64,000 nt of DNA. It comes from Closterium sp. NIES-65. Lineage: Eukaryota > Streptophyta > Zygnematophyceae > Desmidiales > Closteriaceae. Position 1 is the first letter of the stretch, and each line of letters starts with the position of its first letter. The notes under the pieces were generated by a model. The model worked only from the letters and a program-made list of their open reading frames with translations, had not been told where the DNA came from and did no database searches. Where the stretch lies: contig CANXME010002104.1 of NCBI GenBank assembly GCA_948144175.1, positions 186,001 through 250,000 on the forward strand, read 5' to 3'. The translations under genes and the position numbers were made by a program. This document shows, one piece after another, positions 33,974 through 62,428 of the stretch.

Positions 33974-34985
33974 TCTTCCGCTGTTGTCCTTCCTATCGCG
34001 CGCCTTGGGCGCGCGACCTTTCCTGCCTGCCGCGCGCTCGGGGTGCACGGCGTTTTTTTCAAACCGACGTGCGCTCGGGGCGCGCGGCGGTTTTCTGCCC
34101 GTCGCCCCACCCTGCTCGTCGCGCGGCGCCCTGCCCTGCCCATCGCGGCGCCCCCGGGGACCCGCGCGCCGCCACCCCCCCTCCCGTCGCCTTGTCGCGG
34201 CGCCCTGGGGGCCCGCGAGTCGCCCCCCCCTCCCGTCGCCTCGTCGCGGCGCCCTGGGGTCCGCGCGCCGTCCCCTTCCGTCGCCTCGTCACGGCGCCTT
34301 GGCGGCTCGCGCGTCGCCCCCTCCTGTCGCCCGTCAAGGCGCCCTGGGGGCCCGCGCGCAGCCCCTCCCGTCGCCCGTCGAGGCGCCCTCGGGGGCCCGC
34401 GCGCGGCCCCCTTCCCGTCACCCGCCGTGGCGCCCTTGGGGGGCCCGCGCGCTGCCCCCCCTGCAGCTCGCGAGCCGCCCCTACAGCCCGCGAGCCGCCC
34501 CACCAGCCCGCGAGCCGCCCTTGCAGCCCGCGCGTGCTGCCTTGTGGAGCCTTGCTCCGCTCCCTGCCCTCGTGCAACTGCGCGGTGCCGATTCTGGGGG
34601 TGGCGGGTGTGTGTGCGTCGCCACTCGCTCCTCACTCCTCCGTCTCCCACTACTGCAGCTGCCGCTGAGGGGGGTGGATGTGTGGGAGCCGGAGGAGTGG
34701 CGCTAAGGGGGTGCCGTGGGAGTGGAGCTAGGGGTGCAGAAGTGGGTGAGTGTAAGGGGTGTGGGACAGTTGGGGGAGGTTGAGTGGAGGCAGCCGTCTT
34801 GTCGTCCGCAGCACCTGTAGTCCGGTGGCTACAATCTCAGGTAGCCCAGCGAGCCTGCTGCGCCAGTCGCCCGTGGGTCAGTTGCTCTAGCCGCTCGGCG
34901 TAGCCAGTTACTCTTGTTGCACCTGTAGTCCGGAGGCTACAATCTCCGGTAGCCACAGTGCGCGCGTGCAGCTTCAACCGCGCGA
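33974..34985 (+). mobile_element. Truncated interior of a family G small LTR element
   Basis: 33974 onward matches the 5' interior of the element at 27309 (both pass through a segment like CTTCCGCTG then GGGCGCGCGAC), and 34815-34940 matches its 3' interior (CCTGTAGTCCGG, GTAGCCCAG). No LTRs were found at either end. Open GC-rich frames inside are repeat by-products. Confidence 0.7.
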
Positions 34986-35007
34986 CCACAGGCTACAATT
35001 TCTGCGC

Positions 35008-35061
35008 GATTTTCTTCCGCCGGGTCACTTGGCTGCGCTTGTTAGGGCCTAATACCAAGTG
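35008..35061. repeat. Isolated fragment of the 180-bp satellite
   Basis: The segment CTTCCGCCGGGTCACTTGG and the following GCTGCGCTTG match the junction region of the 180-bp unit found 14 kb away. It marks the right-hand edge of the repeat-rich block. Confidence 0.75.
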
Positions 35062-35118
35062 TGCGCAGCGAGTCATAAAATTTTGGAAGAAGGATTCTCC
35101 CACTAGCACGTTGCATTT

Positions 35119-35192
35119 TGCTCTCATTGAGAGTTGAACTCAAGACCTCCCGCTTACTAAACGGGTGCTCTAACCAACTGAGCTATGAGAGC
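35119..35192 (-). tRNA. tRNA-Thr (anticodon AGU)
   Basis: Minus strand: acceptor stem GCTCTCA/TGAGAGC pairs perfectly; the D arm contains AGCTCAGTTGGTTAGAGC. The anticodon stem CCCGT/GCGGG encloses the loop TTAGTAA (anticodon AGT), and the T arm has GAGTTCAACTC. Discriminator A at 35119. No intron. It is closely similar to plant tRNA-Thr(AGU). A TTTT stretch that could end Pol III transcription lies about 45 bp downstream (near 35075). It sits just upstream of, and divergent from, MCM2. Confidence 0.95.
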
Positions 35193-35425
35193 TGCCGGTG
35201 ATTCTTTACAAAATAAATAAATTTATTTAATTAAGAGCTCACATATTGAATTTTGTGATGAGAGGCTTCCCCACGTGCACATATGGTAAAACGCTATCCT
35301 TACCTCTAGTTTTTGCTGCATGCCATGCCCGTCTGAATCTGCACATGTTCGAAGCGACGCAATGCGCCCATTCTGACGCGTCTTGTGTGGTTCTTGTGCA
35401 TCCTTCGCTTGGTGCGCGCGTGCAG

Positions 35426-51411
<15,986 letters not shown>

Positions 51412-51599
51412 ATACGCAGTGCACCCTGCACCAAATGGGTGTAGATACACAGTGCACCCTGCACCCATAGGTGCACATGCACAGTGCACCCTGCAGCACT
51501 AGGTGCAGATTAGGGGTGCACGCTGGTGGAGACACAGAGTGTAGCCTGCACCACGAGATGCTGACTGCAGGTGCACCCTGGTGTAGTCAGAGAGTGCAC
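51412..51599. other. MCM2 3' flank with short GTGCACCCTGCAC-type repeats
   Basis: The stretch between the MCM2 stop and the hAT insertion holds several imperfect repeats of CAGTGCACCCTGCACC about 35-45 bp apart, apparently derived from the CTGCACCCCGTGGTG end of the last exon. It probably belongs to the 3' untranslated region. Confidence 0.55.
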
Positions 51600-51820
51600 C
51601 AGGGCTCTCGCTAGGTTTTGGGCCTGTCTGACAGTATGTGTAAAAAAAAAAAATTCGTCTTACGCTCAGATTGGCGTTTTTTTTTTTGTCTGACCTGTAA
51701 GATGAAACATTAAAACCAGTCTGAAATGACAGATGAACAATTCTACGAAACCTACACCACTGTACAAGAATTCTACACACTACATAATAAAAACTAGGTA
51801 TCATTAAACCATTCTACGGT

Positions 51821-54800
51821 TTAGTCAGACTCGCTGCCACTATCATCATCACTACAGCTGCCTAGGCTATCAGACGGCACTGGAATAGGGTAGTTAGCTT
51901 TTCCCTTGCGACTGAGCCATGGGAACTCAGCATCCAGCCTGGCTGCTTCTGCTACTGCTGCTGCTTCTCGTGCTGCTGCCTCTGCCGCTGCCACAGCAGC
52001 AGCTGCTGCTGCTACTGCCTCTGCTGCTGCTGTGGATCTTTTTTTATTGCGCTTGCTCTCCCTCTCCACTCCCGGCAGCAGCATATCCTTTGCAGACCTC
52101 CTCTTCTTCGACTTGTGCCACCGCGCCACCAACTCGGGCCACTCCATGTCGTAGGTCAAAAGAGACACGGTCATGAGCTCACGAAGCTTGGCGTCGCACA
52201 GGTTCCCTCTCAGCCAACTCTTGATCACGTTTTGTCTCGAGAATCCGCGTTCACACTCCACAGTGCTCAGCGGGAGCACAGCTACAGCGATCCACAGGCG
52301 GACAATGTTGGGGTAGCTCGTTGTCCAGTCCGGTGAGCTCAGCATGTGCCTCAGGCCCTCCGCAAAGCCGACATCCTCTTGGTGAGTGCTCATGATTGTC
52401 GCGAAGGTGTTGAGTTCCCGCTGTGCTTTGGCCCAGTCCACACCTGTAAGAATGGGCAGGCGAAGGTAGAGAAACGCGTGAGACTGATTATATATATTCA
52501 CAGACGCTGATAATCAATTTAAATAACCAAACAACCTCACGACAAAAGGCTTAACACACCTGGCAGAGTGTCAGGATTGTCGGGATGCTTCTTGTACAAG
52601 TCGCGCAGAGACTGCAGCCACTGCGCCAGCCGCCGCTCGCGCTTTGCCGCGGACTTCGGGTACTGGGACTTCTTGAACAGCTTCGCCCCATTGAGCGACG
52701 CGAGATCCTCCAGTCGGTAGTCGAGCTGCTTAATCAGCTCAACCACGAACTCCCGCCCGAGCTTCAAGCAGGCGCTGAGGTCGCCTTTGCTCTTCTGCCC
52801 CACGATAGCCTCTTCGTGCAGCAAGTAACTGTGAGGTGTCGGCGCTCCGGTGGAATCTGGGGCATCGACCTTCACCTCCCGGCACTATTGGAATCACTGA
52901 ACAGGAATGGATGAACTAGCAGTGAAATGAGTACAAGTACCTAACCCTAGAATTGTGTACCCCCTATAGGCTAACCCACTGTAGCCTAAACTAACACAAC
53001 ATATATAATGTTTGACACACCCCCATAGGCAAAGTGGGGGAGAACTAGGGGTCACAAGACCAGTCAAGGCAAAGCAAGGCAAAACAAGCTCAGGGTGGAT
53101 CTCAAGGATACCACACAAATTCCGAGCACAAGCAAGTGGTCACAAGACCAGTTCACATGCAGGTTTATAATAGAGCAAAAGGTACAATGATCACAACCTA
53201 GCAAGAGTAAACATGCAGATATATATATAGAGATCACAGTACAAACAGACTCAAGAAGTAAGCAAGTGAGGTCCAGTAGGCACAAGGCCTAGAAGAGTGC
53301 AAAAGCGCTGATGGTCACAAGGCTGAAGCGCCTTGGTGAACACATCAGCAGTGTTGGCCTCAGAGGCCACGTAACGCAGGCGAAGCTGACCACGCTGCTG
53401 CAGCTCTCAAGCAAGGAAGTAACGCAGAGCAATGTGCTTCGTTCTGTGCTCCAGTCTGTGCTCCTGACACAAGGCAATGGCTGCCTTGTTGTCGACGTAC
53501 AGCACTGGAGGAGAACGAGGCTGCTCTCCAAGGTCGGTCAGCAAGTAGGTGAGCCAGCGTAGCTCCTGGGCCGCCATGGCTGTGGCGTAGATCTCAGCCT
53601 CACAACTGGAGCTGAGAACAGAAGAAGAGCGAGTAGAACGCCAAGAAACAGAACCAGAGCCAAGACTGAAGGAGTAACCCTGAGACGACCGCTGAATAGC
53701 CTGGTCGTCTGCCCAAGAAGCGTCTGAGTGCCCAGTGAGAACAACTGGGACTCGCCCTCCAAGCACTAGCCCCATGCCCGACGTACTGCACAAGTAGCGC
53801 AACACCCTCTTAGCTGCATCCATGTGCTCCTTCCGGTGACGGCCGGGAGCGACATAGCGTGCAAGAATGCTGAGAGGGTATGCAAGGTCTGGTCGAGTGC
53901 AGGTCATCAGGTACATGAGGCAACCCACAAGCTCTGGATATGGGCCACTCGGCTCTACGGACTCATCCGAAGGCAGAGCTGAGAGCGAATGACCGGTAGG
54001 CAGAGGAGTGGGCTGAGGCGAGGAGTACGTGAAGCGGAAGCGCTGAAGGACCTGCTGCACCATGTGTGACTGAGTCAAGGTGATGGTGCGGCGTGCTCTG
54101 TCCCGGGTGATCCGCAAGCCAAGATAGCTTGTCAGTTCACCCAGGTCTGTGCACGTGTGTCTCTTCTGAAGCTCCGACTTCACGTGGGCGAGTGCCACAG
54201 TGTCAGCAGTAGCAAAGACCAAGTCGTCGACGTACACAAGGACGTAGAACGGCGGCAGTGAGGTGTCGGTGCGTAGAAACAGCGACGGGTCCGCTGTAGA
54301 AGGCGCGAACCCAAGAGCCGCAAGCGTAGTCCTCAGTGTGTCGTGCCACTCACGAGGCGCCTGGCGGAGACCGTAGACTGGCCGTCGGAGGCTCCACTGG
54401 GTACCAGGAGGGAACGACCCAGTGAAGCCAGGTGGACGGCGCAGCCAGATCTCCTCGTGCAGGCTGCCCTGCAGGAAAGCAGTGCTGAAGTCAAGCGAGT
54501 GGAGCTCGTAGTCACGCTGAGCGGCGACGTGCAGCAGAACCCGAAGAGTGGTCATCTTCGGGGTCGGGGAGAAGGTCTGGAAGAAGTCAACTCCCTCTCG
54601 CTGACTGAAGCCTCGTGCAACGTAACGCGCCTTGAAGACAGGCGGAGAGCCCGGCGGCCGCTTCACCCTGAAAATCCACATGCCATTGACGATGTTCGCC
54701 CCAGGTGGGGGAACCTCGTCGACGTAGGTGCCTGTGGACTTCCAGGAAGCCATCTCTGTGTCCATGGCTGACTGCCACTGAGAGGAGTAGGGACCGGCCA

Positions 54801-57800
54801 TCGCCTCTGCGTAAGAGCGTGGGGTCGGGATGTCTGGTGCATCCGGGTCTCCCTCAGGGGCAACAAGCATGTACACGAGATGGGGCAAAGCGACAGCAAA
54901 GCACTCAAACTCCTCCTGCCTGTCCTCAAGGACGTCAGTGCCAAGAGCACACTCACCCCCGATGGACGGAGGACAGACAGACTCAGACTCAGCAACTAGG
55001 CTAGCAGCGTAGTCTAGACGACAGCGAGCAGCAAAGTCGACAAGCTCAGCAACTAAGGCAGACGCAGCAGCAGACTCAAAGGAAGGGTCAGTGACAATAG
55101 TAGCCAGGAGACGCGTGACAGTAGGACTGGTAGCACGAAGAGAGTCTGACCCAGGGTCAGCAAGAGCAGGAAGAGAGGAAGCAGGAGGAGACGGCAGTGG
55201 GACACGCTGTGGAGCAGTGGACGGACGAAGCGCCATCCGGTGAGTGCCTGGGACAGCAGGAAGACGCTGACGCTGGACTCGACTACTAGAAAGAGCAGTG
55301 CGGACAGGCGACTCAGGACGAGACTCAGGCGACGCAGGACGAGACGCAGGCTCACGCCGCTCAGTAAGACCTCCAGACGGACCAGTGTAAGGAGCAGGAC
55401 CAGGGAGAAAGGAGGCAGACGGTAACGCCGACTGCAGCTGGACAGGCGGAGGACACGCTAAGGAGGGAGGAGGAAAAGGAGGAGGAAGCTGACCAAGAAC
55501 CTGCTGAAGGAGCGAAACAAAGTACGGCCGAGACCGAGCAGCGACACCAGAGCCAGCAGGGACACCCGCACCAGGATCCGCAGCACCAGCAGCAGCTCCA
55601 GCGCCCACGTCCTCAGCACCAGCGGCAGATCCAACGCCCGGGTCCTCAGCACTAGTAGCAGCTCCAACGCCCGGGTCCGCAGCACCAGCGGCAGCTCCAA
55701 CGCCTGGGTCCTCAACACCAGCAGCAGCTCCAACGCCCGGGTCCTTAGCACCAGCAGCGGCTCCAACGCCCGGGTCCTCAGCACCAGCAGCAGCTCCAAC
55801 GCCCGGGTCCTCAGCACCAGCGGCAGCTCCAACGCCTGGGTCCTCATCACCAACAGCAGCTCCAACGCCCGGGTCCTCAGCACCAGCAGCAGCTCCAACG
55901 CCCGGGTCCTCAGCACCAGCAGCAGCTCCAACAGCAGCGGGGTCCGTAACACGAGGCACGCCACTCCGAAGAGTGCAGCGCCGCTCGTACCACTCACGAA
56001 TCCGCTCGCGGGAGGGGAGCTCCCGAACGGGAGAAGAAGCACTAGCACCAGTCCCAGTAGTACGTCCGGCTCGAGCGGTACCTCTCCGGAGGCTGCAGTA
56101 CTCTAAGTACCACACACGCAGCTGCTCCGAGGAGAGGGCTCCTCCAGGTGCAGGACTCCCAGGCCTAGCACCTCCAGACTCAGAACCCCCAGACTCCGGA
56201 CTCCGCAGCTCAGCACCACGAGGCTCCACACCCCCAAGCTCAGCACCCTCAAGCTCCACACCCCCAGGCTCCACACCCCTAGGCTCCACACCCCCAGGCT
56301 CCACACCCCCAGGCTCCACACCCCCAAGCTCAGCACCCCCAGGCTCAGCACCCCCAGCAGGACGAGAGTCGACAGCTACCTCAACAGGCTCAACCGGGTC
56401 TACCTGAGACACACCTGAGGGAGCGGCACCCTGAGGGGGGAGGGGGTCTGCAACAGCAGCACCTGGCGCGAGGAAGAGAGGCGGGGGGGGGAGCGGGGCA
56501 GTGCGGTAGGGGAAGAGGCGGTAGTAGGGGACGGACTCGTCAAAAGTGACGTCCTGGGAGGGCAAGACTCGGCGCGAGGTGGCGTGGTAAAACTGCCAAC
56601 TAGACGTGTCCGGGACAAAGCCGAGGAAGACGCAGGGAACAGCACGGGAGGAGAGCTTGTCCGCAGACGAATCGCGGACAAAAGCTCGAGACCCCCAGAC
56701 CCGGAAACGCGACGCATCGCCAACCTCCCCCGTCCACAGCAGCGTGGGCGAGGTCTCCGGCAAGGAGACACGGGGCCAGAGGTTGAGCTGATGCGCAGCG
56801 TACCGGACCGCAAACGGCCACAGAAAGTGGGGGGCAGCCGCATGGATCAAGGAGGTACGGGCGACCTCCATGACCAGGCCAATGCGGCGCTCCGCAACCC
56901 CATTCTGCTGTGGAGAAGCCGGAAGCGTGAACGACTGCTCAATGCCGTGCTCAGCACAGTAGGCTGCCAAGAGGTCGGAGGAGAACTCACCACCTCTGTC
57001 AGAGTGCAAGCGCAGGACAGGAAAGTCCGAGTGAAAACGCTCGCTGAGCTGGAGACAGGCTCTGCGGATCCAAGGGATCAAGACATCAGGGACCTCACCC
57101 TTGGTGCGCAAGGGGAAGACCGAGGTGTAGCGCGAGTAGTCGTCAACAACTTTCAGGAAGTACCTCTCCTGACCCTGACCACGGACGCGGGCTGGGCCCC
57201 ACACGTCCATGTGGAGTGTGTGCAAGGGAGCAGTCGTCGGGGGGAACGAGGAGGAGTGAGGAGCGGCGCGCTGCCGTCCCTCGACACAGGGGAGACAGGT
57301 AGGAGCAGGCGAGGGTGGGAGGGGAGGAAGGACCCTGGGCAGGCCAGAGACAAGATACCGGGAGTGCATGGCACGAAGCCGCTGCACAGACGGGTGGCCA
57401 AGGCGGTGGTGCCAGAGGACAGTCCCGTGTGCCAAAGAGCGACACGAGCAGGGGGAGGACAGCTGACCTGACGCGGACGCGGACGCAGTCGCAGCAACCT
57501 GAGGGGACTCAGTAGTCAGTGTGTACAGGTCCGACCCCGGCTGCCGAGTGAAGGTAGCCAAGTGACGGCCCGTACGAGCACACGTGCAGTGTGTCACGCG
57601 CTCGTAGGCAGGGGTGAACTGGTGAACACCCCCATCCTGGAGTGCACATCCTGCCACCAAGTTCGTAGAGAACGAGGGGAGGTGGAGACCTGACAGTGTG
57701 CCCGACGGGACCGCAGGGCAGGGAAGGACAGTGGAAGAGGTCGCAATGACCGGACCCCCAGAGGGGTCAGCAAGGGAGACAGCAAGTGGCCGAGCAAGCG

Positions 57801-60800
57801 GCTCAAGGGCAGTGCGGTCACGAAAGAAGCAGCGAGAAGCACCTGAGTCCAGTGTGAAGGTGTGCAGTGCGGCAGTTGACGCAGTACCAAGGGGGGGAGA
57901 AACACGAGCACCTAGAGCAGCAGCCTCACCAGCACCTGGGGTAGCCGACACGCGAGTACCTGGAGCGGCAGACGCACTGGCCCTAATGCCCGGGTCGGGC
58001 GGCACACACAAGTACTCAGCACCCTCTCCACTAGTAGACATCACATACATGGCAGATAGAATAGCATCAAAGTCTAGAGCATAGATATCAATCCCCTTCT
58101 TCAGGAGATCAAGCCAGCGGGGCAGCTCAGTGGCCTGAGGGAACTGAACACGCCAAGCGTCGTCGAGACGAGAGAAGCAGCGCTGTGTAGCGTGCGGTCG
58201 TCCACACTGTTGACCAGTGCGGTCACCAGTGCGAATGACGTACGTGCAGCTAAGACCACCCCCACCCCCGTGCTGAGAGTACCACTCACGGACCTCCTTG
58301 GGCGAGGGAGTGTGCTGCTGGCCCTGGCCACCGCCAGTGCCTCCAGGGCCACCACCACCGCTGCCACCTCCTCGACCACCCCAACCCCTGCCGGCGCCTC
58401 GTCCACCGCCACCCCAACCGCTGCCTCCACTCTTGCCACCTCCCCCGCCGCTGCCGCCACCACCCCCACCGCTACCACTCGCCCCTCCAGCCGAGCCACC
58501 ACCCCCACTGCCTCCACCGCCCCCACCGCCGCCTCCCCCGCCGTCACCGCCACCACCCTTGCCCCCTTTGCCCTTGCCACTGCGGCGTCCGCTCGAGGCA
58601 GACGCAGCGCCGACCTTCTCAGTACCAAGAAGGTCGACAGCAGCAGCAGAGGCGACAGAGGGAAGAAGGGGGGAAGGAGAACACCCCTCAAAGAACGGGG
58701 TACGGGGGTCGCCACGAGAGGCACCTACAGCGACTATGCTAGTCTCAGCTGCAAGTAGCTCCTTCTCGAGGAGGGCAATGGTGAGCTCAGTGGGGCAACG
58801 AGCTAGGAAGTGGTCCCTGACAGCACGAAGTGTGTCAGGGAGGCGGGTGACTAGGTGGTAGAGAGTGAGCCAGAGTGGAGGGGGGTGCGTGGCAAGGAAC
58901 TCAGCAGGCATGGCGGCACGGAAGCGGGCCTCACTAGTACGGAGGTGCGTGATGAGGTCAGCGACTGTGTGAAAGGAGGCCAGGTCGGGAAACAGGTAGG
59001 GGAGGGAGAGACGGCCTAGTGCGGCAGAGGCAGGTGAGGAGTAGCGAGCAACTACAGCTGTGTACAGTGCCTGTGCAGTCTTGTGCTGACCAAAGTGCTC
59101 GCGTTCGTCTATCGGCAGGGAGTTGCGAATGGCGAAGCGAGCGTGGGCATCACGAGTCTGCCACTGTGAGCGAGCAGTGCTGTCAGCAGTAGCAGCAGGG
59201 GCAGTGACATGGCCTAGGGCGTGATCGTACAGTGAGATGTCATCCTTGGCTGTGAGCTGTAGGTAGAGGTGCAGGTCATCGAGCCAGGTGTCAAACTTCA
59301 CAGGGCGGCCCTCAGCATCGAACACGAGAACCTGTGGGCTAGCCATAGGAACAGTAGAAATAGCAGCAGTAGCAGTAGGAGAAGCAGGTAGGACGAACCA
59401 GGTAGGGCAGGGCGGCGCGGCTCGGTTCAGGTCGGGTTGCGGCTCGGCTGGGTGGCGCGGCTCGGTTCAGGGCGCGCGGCTCGGCTCGGGGCGCGCGGCT
59501 CGGGTCGCGCGGCTCGGGTCACGGCGGGGACGGGCCGCCCGCTCTCCCTCGTGTGCTGCGGCGGGAACGGGCCGCCCGGGGCCTCTAGGTGGTGGGCACG
59601 GGTCGGCGAGGTCGGCACGGGGCCGGTTGGGGCCCTAGAGGGGCGAGCGCGGGGCCGATCGGGGCCTGAGCGGGGCTAGCGCGGGGCCAAACGGGGCCTT
59701 GACGGGGCTAGCAAGGGGCCGACGGGGCCTGAACGGGGCTAGCGCGGGGCCGACGGGGCCTGAAACGGGGCCGACGGGGCCTGAAACGGGGCTAGCGCGG
59801 GCCCGATCGGGGCCTGAATGGGGCTAGCGCGGGGCCGACGGGGCCTGAAACGGGGCTAGCGCGGGCCGACGGGGCCTGAGAGGGGCTAGCGCGGGGCCGA
59901 CGGGGCCTGAAACGGGGCCAACGGGGCCTGAAACGGGGCTAGCGCGGGCCGACGGGGCCTGAGAGGGGCTAGCGCGGGGCCGACGGGGCCTGAAACGGGG
60001 CCGACGGGGCCTGAACGGGGCTAGCGCGGGGCCTGAACGGGGCCTTAAAGGGGCCGACGGGGCCTGAACGGGGCCGCTAGGGAGAGCGGGCGTGGGGCCG
60101 ACGGGGCCTGAACGGGGCTAGCGCGGGGCCGTCAAGAGGGGCCTCTAGGGGCGTGACACGCCGAGGCGCCCTAGGGCACAGGTAGGTAGGTAGGTAGGTA
60201 GTTACGTAGTGGTGGGCCCTTAGAAAATTTCGGTCCTAGGAAGGACCTGCTCTATACCATGTTGGAATCACTGAACAGGAATGGATGAACTAGCAGTGAA
60301 ATGAGTACAAGTACCTAACCCTAGAATTGTGTACCCCCTATAGGCTAACCCACTGTAGCCTAAACTAACACAACATATATAATGTTTGACAGGCACTCCT
60401 CCGAAGCATGTTTCGCCAGGAATGGCCCCAGCGCCGCGCCGCCTTGCCCGAAAGTCTCGTCGTTGCTGTCGAGGTAACGCGTCCGCAGCAGTAGTGTTGT
60501 GTTGTGTACCGTCTGCAGCACATGGGTGGCGTCAATCTGCATAAGCACAACGCAGAAAGGAGTTAGAATGTTACCAAACAAAACGGGAGGTTTAAAGCGC
60601 AAACATCAACACGTACCTGTCGTGTCTGGAACTTCAAGTTGAGCAGGTTCAGCTCCTTCAGCACATCGGCCAGCAAGTAGAGTAAGAAGTGAAATTTGAA
60701 ACTCGTCACTGTCTTATACATCTTCTTGTCGAATTCCTGCAGGACGATCACAACAGCAGGGAACACCGCGACGAGTCGCTGGATCGCATTGCCTCGGGAA

Positions 60801-62428
60801 AGCCACCTCACGTCCTTTATCCCCTGCATCTCGAGATGCGTCTCGCAAATGACCTCTTGGAGCTCCTTGAATCGCGTGTGAACAACGAGGCGCCCGAGAA
60901 TGTCGACCACTGATCGGACAGCCTTGTCCACAATCTGAAGGTCAGGATACGCGGCTGCTGCATCTTTAGCTGCCAGCGCCTCCCTGCAAGTTTAAACAGA
61001 AAAGAAGTCAGTACACGGTTGATACGCACATCAATAAACAACCCGGACGAACTCACCTGTGTGCGACACAGTGACACGAAACGAGATGAGGAACCTTGGC
61101 GCGCAGGCGCGCGACCAGCCCGTTGTGCTGTCCAGTCATCACTGAAGCGCCGTCCGTGCTCATACCGGAGATGCGCTGCAGATCGATCCCCGTTGTCTCA
61201 AAATGCGTCAGCAGGCCCGTCAGCAGCGAGGCAGCATCACACTGCTCGACCGACAGCAGGGTGTAGAACTCCGTGACTGGAAGGTTTTCGCGCAGGAATG
61301 TCAGGTAGACGATCATATGCTTCCCGCGCCTTCGGTCCGTGCTCTCGTCCAGCTGGATCCCGAGGTAGGGGCTGGCGCGGATGTACTGCAGCTGACGGGA
61401 CCGCAGGTATGACACCATGGTCGCCACGAGCTGAGCGAAACCATACCTGCAACGCATAAACATGAATAGCCCTTAGATTTGTGGAGCAGCAACACAGACA
61501 TGCGGGGTACAATATCTTACTCGCTGTAATAGGTGCCATTCTCCTTCAAGGGCATGTCCGGCGTGCCCTGCTCAGCCATGAATTGCACAAGAGCAGCGAA
61601 CAGCACAATAGGGGCGTCAGATTTGCATACGAATAATGCGATTGCCATTAGTTTAGCAATTCGCCTGGCGTCGTCGTCCCCCTTGTCGTAAGCGACGATG
61701 GACTGCTGCCCTTTCTTCAGGCCATCACGTTGTTCCTTCTGCAGGACCGCTGCCTCGTGCTTCACGCTGAAATGATGCTTGCGCATCGTCTGCTTCTGAA
61801 TGTCGAGGCCGCCCTCACCATAACGGCCGTACTTGTAGTGCGGGTTCCCGAACACCATACAGACGCTGCAGCGCATGCAAGGTCGCCTGTCCTTCGTCTC
61901 ACTAATGAAGAGCCACGGGAAGTAGCGAAGCCACTGCTCCTTACACTTCAGCTGCAGCTCTTCCACAGCCAGCGGCCGACGTCCCTTAGTAGTGCCCTTC
62001 TCCTCGGCATCGTCATCGTCGTCGGTGGATTGACGCGTCGCGGGCGGGACCGTCTCCGATGGCGCAGGAAATGTCGGACCTGCGGGACGGGCAAAGTTAA
62101 GCCGCCGCTGCTTGTATTTAGCTTTCACAGAAGCCCTGTCAGGGAGCACAGGGTTAGCCCGTAGATTGGAGGTTGTTGCAACTGAAACGACGAGGCGGAT
62201 GGATTCACGGCCAGACGCTGGTATACTCGTCGACGTGGGCGTGGTAGTCTTGGGCATGCCACCGTCCACATTTTCTTCAGCCACAGTGTCTGGGGAGGCG
62301 TCGTCTGTTGGTATAACCCGGGTTGAGCACGAGGCAACGGGGGGTGCAACGACGGGGATCGACTTGCCCCGTGTGAGAAAATGTAGTGCTGAGACTCCAG
62401 GGGGGTCTTTCTCCTCTGAAATGGCCAT
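51821..62428 (-). CDS. hAT transposase (TTF-type zinc finger, DUF4371, hAT C-terminal dimerisation), 5 exons, interrupted by copia
   Basis: Exons in transcript order: 62428-61521 (an alternative start at 62533), 61446-61057, 60983-60617, 60536-60392 continuing at 52880-52560 across the copia, and 52443-51821. All junctions are GT-AG. Ignoring the insertion and its target duplication, the frame stays open, 917 codons from the ATG at 62428. Seen: a TTF-like zinc finger with CMRCSVCMVFG and later HHFSVKHEAA (roughly residues 180-220); a DUF4371 region with LGIQLDESTD and GMSTDGASVMTG, whose Asp residues are likely catalytic; and the C-terminal STVECERGFS with the presumed catalytic Glu. An Ala-rich segment and acidic tail end the protein. 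The family is close to ZNF862-like hAT proteins. The copia insertion should inactivate this copy. Confidence 0.88.
52886..60391 (-). mobile_element. Full-length Ty1-copia retrotransposon, family A, nested in the hAT transposase
   Basis: LTRs of 132 bp (52886-53017 and 60260-60391) are almost identical, and the target duplication GGCAC flanks the element (52881-52885, 60392-60396), so it is young. On the minus strand come a primer-binding site like initiator tRNA-Met (TGGTATAGAGC), a GC-rich repetitive leader, then one long frame at 53407-59346. In order it holds a Gag-like domain, a Gly-rich stretch, a zinc-knuckle-like Cys/His segment, protease (LDSGAS), integrase (HLGHPS-type finger region, LHSDRGGEF), a low-complexity linker with 11-residue repeats, reverse transcriptase (YVDDLVFA) and RNase H (DNKAAIALC). 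It looks whole or nearly so. The family A fragment at 27274-29616 is an older relative. Confidence 0.93.
59620..60170. repeat. GC-rich tandem repeats in the copia leader
   Basis: Irregular repeats of GCGGGGCCGACGGGGCCTGA and ACGGGGCTAGC, period roughly 25-45 bp, fill the leader between the primer-binding site and the long frame of the nested copia. Confidence 0.85.
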
